64,000 nt of DNA, taken from NCBI RefSeq assembly GCF_029873635.1, contig NC_080423.1:111059087-111123086 (forward strand), given 5' to 3'. Numbering within the stretch: the stretch's first letter is position 1; the number at the start of each line of letters is the position of its first letter. The notes beneath the pieces are model-generated. The model saw only the letters and a list, made by a program, of their open reading frames with translations. It was not told where the DNA came from and did not search any database. The translations under genes were made by a program, and so were the position numbers. Shown here one piece after another: positions 35,860-46,720 of this stretch. The DNA comes from Malania oleifera. Taxonomy: Eukaryota > Streptophyta > Magnoliopsida > Santalales > Ximeniaceae.

Positions 35860-36400
35860 CACAAAACTTGGATGCAAGTTGGTGCTCAAAGATGCGATAC
35901 ATGTACCTGACATTCGGCTAAATTTGATATCTATCGAAAAGCTTGATGATGAAGGGTTTGACAATCATTTTGGTGATGGAAAATGGGAGCTTGCAAAGGG
36001 TGGTGGTGGCTAATGGTAAGAAGACTAGTACACTTTGCATGATGTAAGTTAAAATTGGTAATAATATTGTAAATGCAATTGAGAGTCACTCTTCCACCGA
36101 TTTGTGGCATAAGCAACTTTGGCACATGAGTGAAAAATGAATGCAACTTTTGTTCAAAAAGAAGCTTTTACCCGAAATGAAAGGTACTCCTCTTAAAACT
36201 TGTGTTCATTGTTTGGTCGGTAAGTAATATAGTGCTCCTTTTCGTACAAAATTTGTTACTAAAAAAATCTAATGTTCCGATGTATGTGATCCTTTGAAAG
36301 TTAAGTCTCGTGGTGGTACACTTTATTTTGTTATTTTTATTGATGATTGTTCAAAAAAGGTTTGGACTTACACTTTAAAAACCAATTTGCATCGTTAGAT
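35860..36400 (+). mobile_element. Ty1/copia fragment (pre-integrase and integrase start), fossil
   Basis: Plus-strand sequence with the GAG-pre-integrase segment (STDLWHKQLWHMSEK) followed by a CVHCLVGK zinc-finger-like part and the integrase core start (GGTLYFVIFIDDCSKKVW). About 540 bp of a copia polyprotein. It is broken in several places, has no LTRs nearby, and is old. Confidence 0.85.
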
Positions 36401-37905
36401 GATGAATTTGGGGTTGTGAATGTGCATGTTCCCCGTATGGAGAAAATTTGAACGCGTCTCATAATTTTTTTTTAATCAAATTTCCAACTCAATATCCTTC
36501 AACGAAAGCTATCCTTCGAAATTAATTAAATAGCCTGGATGTATTTTGGTTAAATAACCAATTAACCAGTTAAATAACCAATTAACCAATATATGTAATT
36601 GTACTAAACATAACTTCTCATACATGGACCACACATGACTACATTGTACCACATAAAATCATCATTTTTTTTTAATTATTAATACTATGTTTATTTTTTC
36701 TGTAAGTAACTAATACTATGTTTACGAGATTCTTAAAAATTATGCATTGTTAAAGTGTCTTGTGAACTATTTATAATAAAAAAACACATAAATTAACAAT
36801 AAAAAAATAATTATAGTATTGCTAATGTGAGAAAATTTTACACTAAAAAGCACCTATATGCCTCAAGGCCTAAGCCATTACCTAATAAATATCATGAATC
36901 CATACAATCTTACATTATACAATTTTATTAAATACAACATGACAACTAATGGGCCCTATGACATCATTGTCATAAATTATGAAAATAAAAAATAAAAAAT
37001 AAAAATTAAAACAGAAATTAAAAATTGAAGACTAGCTGATTAATATTTATAAAACTAAAATAAATAAAAATTTTAATTAAAAAATGCTCATTTTTGTCAT
37101 TAAATCAAATACAAATTAAAAAAAATGATTAAAACAATAAAAGAAATATAATTTTAAAAACACTATAATTGAAATGAAAATTATTATCATTATTTTACTT
37201 ATTTAATATATTTTAAAATCCATGAGAACAACTTATTGTATATGGCAATTGAGATGTTGTAAAAAATATATTGTAAAAAACTATTATTATTATTATTTCA
37301 ATATTTTAAATTTAATTGGAAAAATTTATTTTAATTGTCTTTTAAATTCACAAGATCTATTAAAAAAAAAAGATAAAATGATTCATTTAATCCAAAAAAA
37401 AAAAAATTTGGATAGTAAAATAGCTTGGCAATATGCAAGTTTGTCAAAAAATCTGAAATTGTAAAATTTTATTTAATTTTTTCACAAAAAAGTTGAAATT
37501 CATTAATTCAAAACAACAAAAAATTATTAATATAAACAATTACGTTTATGTGATATGTTTTTTCACTATTAAGAAATACAAATAAAAAAAATTGAAGATA
37601 TGAATAATATCTAAGATTATGTTTAGTTCGCAGTATAATTTTTCTTACCAATGATACGAAAAATGATTAAAAAAAAAACTTGATAATAAAGAAAATAAAC
37701 ATAATTTCCTATTATTTATACCAACATTAAATTTTAAAAAAGCCATTTCATAATGAAATTTATTTCTAACAATGTTTTCATAAAAAAATTCAAATAGTAA
37801 TTTATTTTGTAAAAATTAATAACATATTTTCATACAAATTACCAAAATTTTATGTTATAATTATTATTTTAATTAAACCAGCTTTTGTTAACTAACCAAA
37901 CACGG
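36401..37905. other. AT-rich intergenic sequence upstream of CHLM
   Basis: Very AT-rich, with many A and T runs and short direct repeats such as AACCAATTAACCAGTTAAAT near 36550. No gene, RNA or recognisable element is seen. Confidence 0.6.
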
Positions 37906-38057
37906 CTTAGAAAAGCTGGGACCCAGAAGAATCCAGCGTCAATCCGCACCTTATCCGAAACTGCCTCTTATCAATCACCGAGAAGACGCGTTTCAACTCC
38001 CCGCCTCTTCTCGCGGGCGCAGAAAGGTAACGTCGCCGGCCGGCCGGGAAGAAAACA

Positions 38058-41000
38058 ATGACGGTATTCGCCAGACTCTCCTCTCCCATCTGTTTCCACC
38101 TCAAAACCAACCATAACCCTAACCATGGCACCATTTTCTCTCCCAAACCTCACAAAACCTCGAGCAGAAAACCCCTAGCTCCAGCCGCCACCCCGCCGCT
38201 CTCCTCGGCCGCCGACGTCTCCTCACTCGCCGCCCCGCTCGCCGTCATCGGCGGAGGCTCCATGGCCGCGCTGGCCGCGGCGATTTCCCTCGCTGATCCC
38301 GAGCGGCGGCGGCGGCTCCAGGCCGATGAGGTCGGCGGCGGCGACAAGGAGGTCGTGAAGGAGTACTTCAACAACGCGGGATTCCAGAGGTGGAGGAGAA
38401 TCTACGGAGATGCTGACGATGTGAACAGAGTACAGCTCGATATAAGGCTTGGGCACGCGAAGACCGTCGAGAGTGCTGTGAAGATGTTGATGGAAGAAGG
38501 GTCGATTGAAGGTGTTACCGTGTGCGATGCGGGTTGTGGGACTGGCTCGCTTTCGATTCCTCTGGCTAAGCGAGGGGCGATCGTGTCAGCGAGTGATATC
38601 TCCGCCGCCATGGTTGCTGAAGCCGAGAAGCAAGTAAGCTTTAACTGTTGTTGTTGCTTTACAGGTTAGGCTGTTATTTGGGGACTATTCTGTCTAAATC
38701 AGTGCAATCCTCACATAAATTTAGTATAATTATTAAATTGAAACCACAACTATTTATAATAATTATATTTTGACCACATTAAAAAAATTGCAGCGACGAA
38801 CATATAACATTTTTAAAGAAATCCTGTTATCAACTAGACGGTCAGCTGGATTAATTGAATTAGGCATTTATGGAATCCGAAATGTATGTCTGCTGAGGTG
38901 TTGGGTTCAATCATCGGTGTGGGTTTTGTTCTTGTGAGAAATGTGTTCCTTGATAACTACCCCGAAGTTAAAATTTCCTTTACCCTCATTGGCATTTCAT
39001 GCTGGTGGCTAATGTGTTAATATGAGAGCCAACAGTGCAGGTTGTTTTGTTAACGAAGTATTATTGGATAAAAGGCAGGTATGTACAAAATTAACATTGT
39101 AGTCTCAATAAAATTTGTGTACTTAGATTGTGGAACCCCTTTGTTTCTTCTCCTTTGCTCGTGGTAAAACTTGTGTTCATTACTTGTATCCAATTAGGGT
39201 TGAATTGCTCATATGGCAGATTTGGGACACATGCATGCCACTTTCTTTTTTTTTTTTCGATTTTTTTGGATTTTTTTTATCTATAATAATAATACCAACC
39301 CCTCCTTTCCTCTCTCTCTTCCCACTGGATTTGCACCATTGTCAGCGTCAATCTTAACCACGGTGACATTCTTGTTGGAGAGAGATGTTGTGAGAGGGAG
39401 TGCAGGGAAGACCTTTTCTTCTTCTAGAAGAAGAGATGGAGAAACAAACTAACTAGGAAACCGAACCCCCATCTCTCCTCCTCCCTAGCACCACCATCAC
39501 CAAGCACAAAGACTACTCTGCCCCCAAAAAGCCACTTGTCTGCGGCAGCAATGGGATGGCGATAGACTGACGAGAGACAAATGGAGCAAAGTGGTGTTAT
39601 CCGGCCTTATGGAGGCATACAAAACCAAATGGGTGCTCTGAAACTAAGCCAAGCTCAACAGCCACGACTGGGAAGATGCCGCCCAATACGTATCCTCCCA
39701 CTTCAATTGTACCAAATTCCCCAAAACCTAAGCCCAATGCAAGAAGAAGATTCAGTCCATGAAGAAGAGAGACTGGTCAGAGTCTGCCACTGCTTACGCC
39801 TCCTCTTGGCCGCTCTTCACCTGCCTTGATCGCTTACTGCACAGAACTGCTCCTCCTCTTACTCTGACACTTCCTTTGCCTTCTGCTTCGCACTGAGCGT
39901 TCACAGTTGCGCCTCCTGCAGCTACAATTCCGGTTTCTATCGTTAACACGCCATAGGTCCTGCTACAATCATTGTCTCAGCCACTGTTGCCGCTGGTATG
40001 GGACTGCACAAAACTTGCGTGAGTCTGCAAGTGTTATGAAGTGGTACTCAAGGTGAGTTGAGATTAACTGTCGGTTTTCTTCTCCCAAGTAATGGTGGGT
40101 GGGTTGGTCAAATGATTAAGTTAGGATGTTTCCTCTTCTTCTTCACACTCTGTCTCTCACACCTTTGGCCAGCGACACAGTTGCTGGGGCTAAGATTTAT
40201 GCTGGTGATGGTGCGAATCTGGCGGGGAAGAGAGGGGTAGTGAGAAAAAAAAATTATTATTATTAATAAAAAATTCCAATGAAAAGAAAAATTTTAAAAA
40301 GGTGGTATGCTTGGGTAATGCGAGCAAATTTCACAAAGGGAAGTTTTTTCTAGATAGAAAAAGGGACATTTCTGTATTTGTGAAGTTGAATAACCTCATT
40401 GCAAAAATTTAAATTTTAGTGGCATCAATGATTTATTCAAGAGTTTAGTAACCATGGGTGCATTTATTATCCATACGAACATGACTTGCCTTGAAATTAT
40501 GCTCCTGGTTGAAATTGATGATGGAAAAAGAAAAAAGACATTCCACTTGTGGAGGACTTCCAAGGTTGGTAAATTGTACACCATATGCACCATCTAATTT
40601 TAGAGCTTCCTCTTGCATTGATTAGGAGCTTAAATTACTTGTTTAATTTTATGCAGGCAAGGCTAGAGCTCTCAATGGGAAAGGATGACCTTTTACCTGC
40701 ACCAGTGATGCCGAAATTTGAAGCAAGGGACTTGGAGAGTTTAGATGGAAAGTATGACACAGTGATCTGTCTTGATGTTTTGATACATTACCCACAGAAC
40801 AATGCAGACAAGATGATTGCCCATCTTGCGTCATTAGCCAAGAAGCGGTTAATTCTAAGCTTTGCACCAAAGACATTGTATTATACTTTGTTGAAGAGGG
40901 TGGGAGAGCTGTTCCCTGGGCCTTCAAAGGCGACAAGGGCATATCTCCATGCAGAGACAGATGTGGAGAGGGCATTGCAAAATGTTGGGTGGAGGATAAG

Positions 41001-41064
41001 GAAGAGAGATTTCATCTCTACACAGTTCTACTTTGCAAAGCTGGTTGAGGCTGTCCCTGTGTAG
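38058..41064 (+). CDS. CHLM: Mg-protoporphyrin IX methyltransferase, chloroplast
   Basis: Two exons: 38058-38633 (192 codons) and 40657-41064 (135 codons and stop), with a GTAAGC donor and TATGCAG acceptor, phase 0. The product is 327 residues, close to the usual 310-330. It transfers a methyl group from S-adenosylmethionine to Mg-protoporphyrin IX, a step of chlorophyll synthesis at chloroplast membranes. Residues 1 to about 60 are a Ser/Pro-rich transit peptide, followed by a hydrophobic stretch GGSMAALAAAISLA (67-79). The SAM-binding motif VCDAGCGTG is at 155-163, ASDIS at 178-182, YDTVICLDVLIHY at 225-237 and FPGPSKATRAYLH at 278-290. All conserved parts are present. The 2.0-kb intron carries a trihelix pseudogene. 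Exon 1 is unusually GC-rich for the window, common for plant plastid-protein genes. Confidence 0.96.
39460..40250 (+). pseudogene. decayed trihelix (ASIL/ENAP-like) transcription factor copy in the CHLM intron
   Basis: Frame pieces read LMEAYKTKWVL, AKLNSHDWEDAAQYVSSHF, AQCKKKIQSMKKR and ASSWPLFTCLDRLL. In that order they follow the DNA-binding domain of ASIL-type trihelix factors. A further piece reads APPAATIPVSIVNTP, a typical linker of that group, and the last conserved piece AGAKIYAGDGANLAGKRG precedes an A-rich stretch at 40241-40252. Several stops and a frame change separate the pieces. Absence of introns and the A-rich end suggest a retrocopy. It is in the same orientation as CHLM and is spliced out with the intron. 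Confidence 0.75.
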
Positions 41065-41340
41065 AGTGGAAGAGAGATTCAATTTTTGGCTTAGTTCTTC
41101 CTGTTTTGTGTTAGACACAGTTAGGAAATTCCTGAAATGTGTTGTAAAACCCTAAATTTGTTGCTATTTGTTGTTGTATTTGTATTTATGGTTTTATTCA
41201 GTGTATATTACATGTTCATATGTTCAACATGTTATCATATCTTGGCAGAATTTCCTTGGGTGTGTCTGAACTTTCATTTGTAATTCATAATATCATTTGA
41301 TGACATCAATCAATTTCCTATTTTAAACCCTCTCCCAATT
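41065..41340 (+). other. probable 3' untranslated region of CHLM and spacer
   Basis: AT-rich sequence after the stop, with AATTTGTTGCTATTTGTTG-type T-rich stretches. The exact end of the transcript cannot be told from sequence. Confidence 0.5.
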
Positions 41341-41354
41341 AATAGTAAGATTAA

Positions 41355-41975
41355 GTGTTGGATTTTTTTTTATGAGCAAAGAGAAAAACAATCACAGAGT
41401 GCATATCAAGAGGGTGCAACCCAAGTACAAGAGAAGAATTTACAAGGACATAGCATCAACAAAATCAGTGGTGGCCTGAATATTGATAAAATGTTGCCCA
41501 CCAATCGAAAATTACAATGTATTTTACCATCTATCTGCTGCAAACTTACAATATTGAGAGAAATATCAATTCCTTTAAAACCTCTACAATTTCTTTCCCT
41601 CCAAATAATCTAAAAAAGTGAGGGATCAGCTCTACTATCCTCATTTGTTTGTCTGCATAATGCCTCTACTGATCTACCATTTGTTCAAGACAAAACCTGT
41701 TGCCCCCTCTACTGATTCCCCATCATAGCCAAATAATATTAAATCATTTGGAAACACCACAATTTCTTTCCTTCCAAATAATCCCAAAAAAGTGAGAGGA
41801 ATCAGCTCTATAATCTTCATTTTCTTTGTCTGTTGACTCTGTCTTAATGCTCTCCTTGTCCACAATTCATTCAATACAGAACCTGCTGCCCCTCGGTGAC
41901 TCCCTTCATAGCCAAAGCCTATTCCACAGTTTTTGTTGTCCATCTTCAACCATCTAAAATACATTCACTTACTCA
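41355..41975 (-). mobile_element. LINE 3' fragment, with an internal duplication
   Basis: On the minus strand a decayed frame reads LWTRRALRQSQQTKKMKIIE then LIPLTFLGLF, like the region after the reverse transcriptase of plant L1 elements (IPLCLFWTIWRERN). A similar piece is repeated at 41580-41700, so part of it is duplicated. The 3' end has the plant LINE phrase TTGGGTTGCACCCTCTTG and TTTGCTCATAAAAAAAA near 41362-41380. It is broken, with no full domain. Confidence 0.6.
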
Positions 41976-42183
41976 GCGGCACTCTTGTAGCAGGAAAATC
42001 TATTCACCTGTGCTATGCTCCTTTTTTGCAAGTTCTCGAGTGTCAAAATCTTCTTGTTGGCGGCTGCTCAAGGGAAAAAAAGCTACTTTTTTGGAGCACT
42101 GGAATTCCAAATGAAATGGCCATCCAAGGGGAAAAAAATGGAAAAAAAAAAAACAATCTTTCTTTTTCTCAGTTCCTATGTCT

Positions 42184-42345
42184 GTTAAAAAAAGGACAGC
42201 CTAGTGCACAAAGCTCTTGCATATGCGGGGGTCCGGGAAAGGGATGGATCACGATGGGTCTATAGCATGCAGCCTTATCTTACATTTTTGCAAGAGGCTG
42301 TTTCCATGCCTCGAACCCGTGACCTTCAGTTCCCTTTGTACGTGA
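42184..42345 (-). mobile_element. Au-type SINE
   Basis: A tRNA-derived SINE reading on the minus strand. The B box GGTTCGAGGC is at 42317-42308, followed by AAACAGCCTCTTGCAAAAAT, then AGGCTGCATGC and the conserved GGACCCCCGCATATGC end. It finishes at CTAGGCTGTCC and a short T run at about 42184. The A box region at the 5' end is weakly kept. It lies between CHLM and the ASR3-like gene. Confidence 0.85.
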
Positions 42346-43209
42346 TCCTGAAAAATTATTTAACCTCAAAATAGCCCCACTTTTTTGTATATTTCCATTT
42401 CATTCTGTACTCCCTTTTCACTATTAATGATTTTATATACAATTATTCAAATATTTTAGATGAACTTTCCATCTCCCAAAACATTACCCTTCTCTGCAGA
42501 GTGTTCTCATCTCTAGCCTACTTCTAGAAATTGTCTCTTCAAAGGGGAATCCCCACACAGCTATCATGCTAAAAGAATTTAACATCAGATTAAATATGCA
42601 GTCCACGCTCTCCTTTGCCATACTTCTATGCTGGATTAGCTCCAGCATGCTAGTTCAGTAGTTGTGTCTAGTTTTTGGTTTTGTCAAAAAACTACTCCAT
42701 TTTCACAAGAGTAATTGGTGTTCAGTTTTTGGTTTTGTCAAAAAACAATCTAATCTCCAATATTGCAAAGCTAATGGGTCTATGTCAAATCTTAATTTTA
42801 TTCATTGATAAACTGAGTTTATAGAGAACAGAAACCTTCAGACCAAATAATCACTTGGCAACATATGGGTAGGGCTTTTGACTACTTAAACTATTATGTC
42901 AGATCCACTATTTAATCCCTGAAATGGCTCCATGAAATCCTTAACTGTTTATGCTTTGAGTACCTTTTTAGAATTTATGTTATAGTAGTAATAGTATTAA
43001 TAGGTCAGAAATAGAAGGGGGCAAGGAAAAAAGTATTGGGAGAGTGGAAATTGATGATTGTAACTAAAAACATTAAAATATTGATCCATAAAATGAAGAA
43101 GCTGAAATTGAGCCTGACATCTATTAAATTTTAAATTGGCAAATTTCTTATTCATTCTCCGCAATTCCAGGAGCTTTGTGTGAATATTTTATACTCCCAC
43201 AGCCTTCAG
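42346..43209. other. intergenic between SINE and trihelix gene
   Basis: AT-rich, no gene. A short direct duplication with AGTTTTTGGTTTTGTCAAAA at about 42669 and 42725, 56 bases apart. The 3' untranslated region of the minus-strand trihelix gene probably lies at its right end. Confidence 0.5.
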
Positions 43210-45167
43210 TTACAACTTATTGGCAATTTTTACTAGAGCATCTGTGAGCTTACTGATAGCAACAACTAAATTGTTGGCTTGGTCCTTCCTCTGGTCCCGA
43301 TCCAATTGAAAGTTGATGTTCTGAGCTTCAAGTTGAGCATTAAGCAAGTTACCGTTTCTTTCCAGAACTTTGATCAACTGCTCCCCTATATTGGTGTCTC
43401 CTGATCCATCTGATGACAACCGCCTGCGCTTCCTTCCATCATGAGATGTAGATCCTCTCCAACCATTTGAACCTTGCTGTTTTCCTCCTGTTGTACCTGC
43501 AAAATAAAAACAAAACAAATCATAGTTTCTTGGAGTAATTTGAACTCTTCTAGTTCATGAAAACAAATATTTGCCAGTCTTTGTACTGTTTCCTTAATAT
43601 CATGAGTTTATAAGGGGGGAAATTTAGGTTATTTGCATGTTGTGTACATGTGATTCTTTCATAAACACTAGTAAAAGCTGGTGCAATGCTTTGCTCAAAT
43701 AGCCGTGGTGTATGAATATCTGTTACCAAAGATCTCGAATATATAGATATTGACAAATGAGAAGTGGATAAATACAAGAGTAATGAATCATGAAAATTGG
43801 TATAAGTTCAAATTATTCAATGAAAAAATCTGAATACTTAACTCTGATTTTCATAAATTTATAATCCAATTTACAGTAAGTGTGTGCCTGGGCAAGCAAC
43901 ATGGTCCCATTATAATACTTGAAAAGAATAAACAAATACAAATGGCTGACAACCTAAAAATGCCAAAGGCTAGTGGATAATCTGAACAGAATAAACAAAA
44001 AAATTAATAATCAATCCTCAGTGCAAACCATATTCTCCAAGTGACAGCGGATCTTACCCTTGGAAATTCATTGAACAATGAGTACAAGTAATTTCCATTA
44101 TTAATCCTAGAAACCGAGGCAAAGCTACGACTGTTAGAAAGAAGAAAATATACGAGCAAATCCAGCCACCATATGTTAATCTTGAGTATATTCGTGCCCA
44201 TTTGCAGTGCTAAAAAATGCCTCTCTATGCACAATGGAAACATCTCTGGGGCAAATCCAAAGCCCCAAGATTCCCAAAATTTGGTTATTGCAAAAGTATT
44301 CAAGATAATTTGATAAAACTTCATCAAACTGTTCTCTAATAAAATTCTGTGTGTTTTTTTTTGGTCAGACGACTATATAGCGCTGCAATCCATTATAAGA
44401 AAGAGATATCAAACAGAAAATTTGACATAACTTGGATTACCTGAAATGGGCAACTTTGTGGGGACTGTCTTTGTGGGACTTCCTGTCCCCATGTTTTCCT
44501 CCTCGGGGCTCCCACCAGCATCCGCCTGCCCATGTTCAAAATCTGAAAACATACTGTCGTCTACAGCAGCATTTCGGCTGCTATCAAAAGTTGTCTCAGT
44601 CTCATCCTCCTCCTCCTCTCCTTCTGCGGTCTCTGTTTCATTCTCATTCTTCGCATTCGCAACTACCGTAACCAGTGTCAGCGGAATTGCTGCCACAGTG
44701 AATGCCTTTCCATCGAAAGCATCATAGACTTCCCTATCGAAGAACCCCGGCAGTTTCCTCTCTTTCCTCAAATCATTCCTCATCGACCAGAATGAATCAG
44801 CCTCTTCTTTTATTTGTGATTCCCATGTTCTAATCTTCTTGAAGTCTCCAATGAGATTGCTCCATCTTTTCCTGCACTGAACTGGGCCTCTGTTGACTCC
44901 ATTTTGTTTGCAATATGAGGAGACTGAATCCCACTTGGGTTCCAGCTGGTTTGACCCCAAGGCTGAAGCAGATCTACGCCCCCTTCGAACCCCATTCTCA
45001 ATAACCTTCTTCCCCTGTATCAACGCAAACGTTTCTTGTCTGGTCCATCGAGGGTGTCTCAGTGCTTTATTTCTATCATCCGTGCTTTCACCGGGCACTT
45101 GCTGTCTCTCAACTCCATCGGAAATGGAACAAGCATTTTCCTGCGCATCCTCCGCCTTATGCGCCAT
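43210..45167 (-). CDS. trihelix transcription factor, ASR3-like
   Basis: Two exons on the minus strand: 45167-44441 and 43496-43210, with a GGTAATCC donor and TTTTGCAG acceptor. The junction codon is Gly 243 and the product is 337 residues. The N-terminal trihelix (Myb/SANT-like) domain spans about 38-150, with the three helix tryptophans W41, W79 and W102. It also has RGPVQCRKRWSNL and the ASR3-type end RKERKLPGFFDREVYD. An acidic stretch (GEEEEDETET) lies near 180-193. A nuclear signal RKRRR is at 264-268. The last 55 residues form a coiled coil, fitting dimerisation. ASR3 in Arabidopsis is a nuclear repressor acting in immune signalling; the same role here is inference. Divergent from MHF1. 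Confidence 0.92.
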
Positions 45168-46720
45168 TCACGCCAGAGCTTTGGTATCCCAGATCAGTAC
45201 GGTTGGTTGAAGTTGCTGACCAGTATCTTAGTTCAAGACCAATTCCTCTGTTTCATGACAAAAGGAGGCAAGGATCAGACTTCAGAGTCTAATATATCTC
45301 TCCGTTCTTCTTTCCACAAGGGTCAGTTGGGCCAGGCCTTCTATTCCTTGGAGTGCCGACTCCTGCACCATGTTAGAAGTGCCTAAATAAGGGCAGGCAG
45401 TACCTCTCTGAATTGGGGTATCGAGGTTTTCTTTGTTTTGGGTGGGCATGGGTTGTTAACTGATCTGTAAACTGTAATGTTCTTATCAATAGGGTCTCAA
45501 AAGTATTGCGGGTTTTTGAAATTTTGTACCATAAAGGGTAAGCCAAATCCCTTGGTTCTTTAAGTGGGGATATGCATCTTTATCCCTTCACACGTGATTT
45601 TTATGTGTAGGCAGTGCATTTTTTTGAAGCCTGTAGATTGCATATCTCCTGGATTGCACTTTATACCCCTCAAACTTTTGCGGGAGCTGCCCTTTTCTTG
45701 GTAATTGGTAAATATATATATATATATATATATTATTTTTATTCAATTTTGTTGCTTTTATGGAAAGCATGGGAGCCCTGTTTTTTTCTCAAAAAAGGCC
45801 CTTCTCAGGATTTGTCCAACCCCCAAAAAAAAAAAAAAAATGTCTTTTTTTGAGGAACCCTCGTGGAAACTTCCTCATTTTGGGTTTATGAATTACCAGT
45901 TGTGTGTGTGTGTTACAGTGTTAGTAGAAGGTTGAAAAAGGTAAACCATAAAGTGGGGAATGGCATTTAAGCAGGGGAGATTGAGGAGGATTTTGTATAG
46001 GCAAATTTGGAAGGGAAAAGTGAAGGAGCCTGCTGGCAAATCAATCTCCAAATCCTTCACTTTTAATTCCTGTAATCTTGTTCAAAGTAGAAAGCAAAAA
46101 AAAAATCCTGTTTTGACTTCCTATGAGCCAGCATGCGCTGTAAAATGGTTTCCCCTTTGTGGGGCCTGGCCGTGGCCCCATCAATGAAATGGCTTTGCCT
46201 TGTAATGCTCTGCTGGACTGGACCACACCCTAGCCCATTGCCCTCTCTCACAACCCAACACACCCTCCTCCTCAACTTTGGTAAGGTATTATAATTCCAA
46301 AATTTTCCTAATACAGGAAAAGAAAAAGAGTGATTTAAACTTGAAATTTGATTTCAGATTAATCAATTTTAAAAAAAATGTAGAAAGTGCATAGTATATT
46401 GTTAGTGTAATATAAATAACATAATATTCGTGTTAAATTCAATTAAATTTACGAATAATATTATCAAATGCAAACTAAATTTTTAAAATTTCGTACTCTG
46501 TGTTAATCTTGATTTCAATAAATAAATAAATAAGACAAAAGATTTCTTTTGGGGTTAAAATTAAGTTACAAAATGAAACAGTTTTTTTTTTAGTTTCGTA
46601 AATAATAACACGGTTGATATAACTGAACTCCCGCGCATTCCTCTACTTTCGCCGTTCGCGCTTCACTACACTCTCTCTCTCTCTCTCTAAATGGAAGCAA
46701 CCCTAAGCTAGTCGAATTCA
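45168..46720. promoter_or_regulatory. intergenic region between divergent ASR3-like and MHF1 genes
   Basis: 1.55 kb holding both promoters. Near MHF1 there is a CT tract (46671-46688) about 35 bases before the start codon, a common plant leader feature. A (TA)n run lies at 45712-45732 and a poly-A run at 45824-45840. No TATA box stands out for either gene. No coding sequence is seen. Confidence 0.5.

Noticed and set aside
39130-39450. Frames in the CHLM intron as an alternative exon
   Set aside because: Exons 1 and 2 join cleanly in phase with full conservation; nothing in this stretch matches the family.
42300-42320. tRNA gene suggested by the GGTTCGAGGC B box
   Set aside because: The surrounding sequence is the Au-type SINE body, and there is no cloverleaf or proper A box spacing.
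44004-44327. 107-codon minus-strand frame between the trihelix exons
   Set aside because: It lies inside the intron, has no recognisable domain and no splice logic with either exon.
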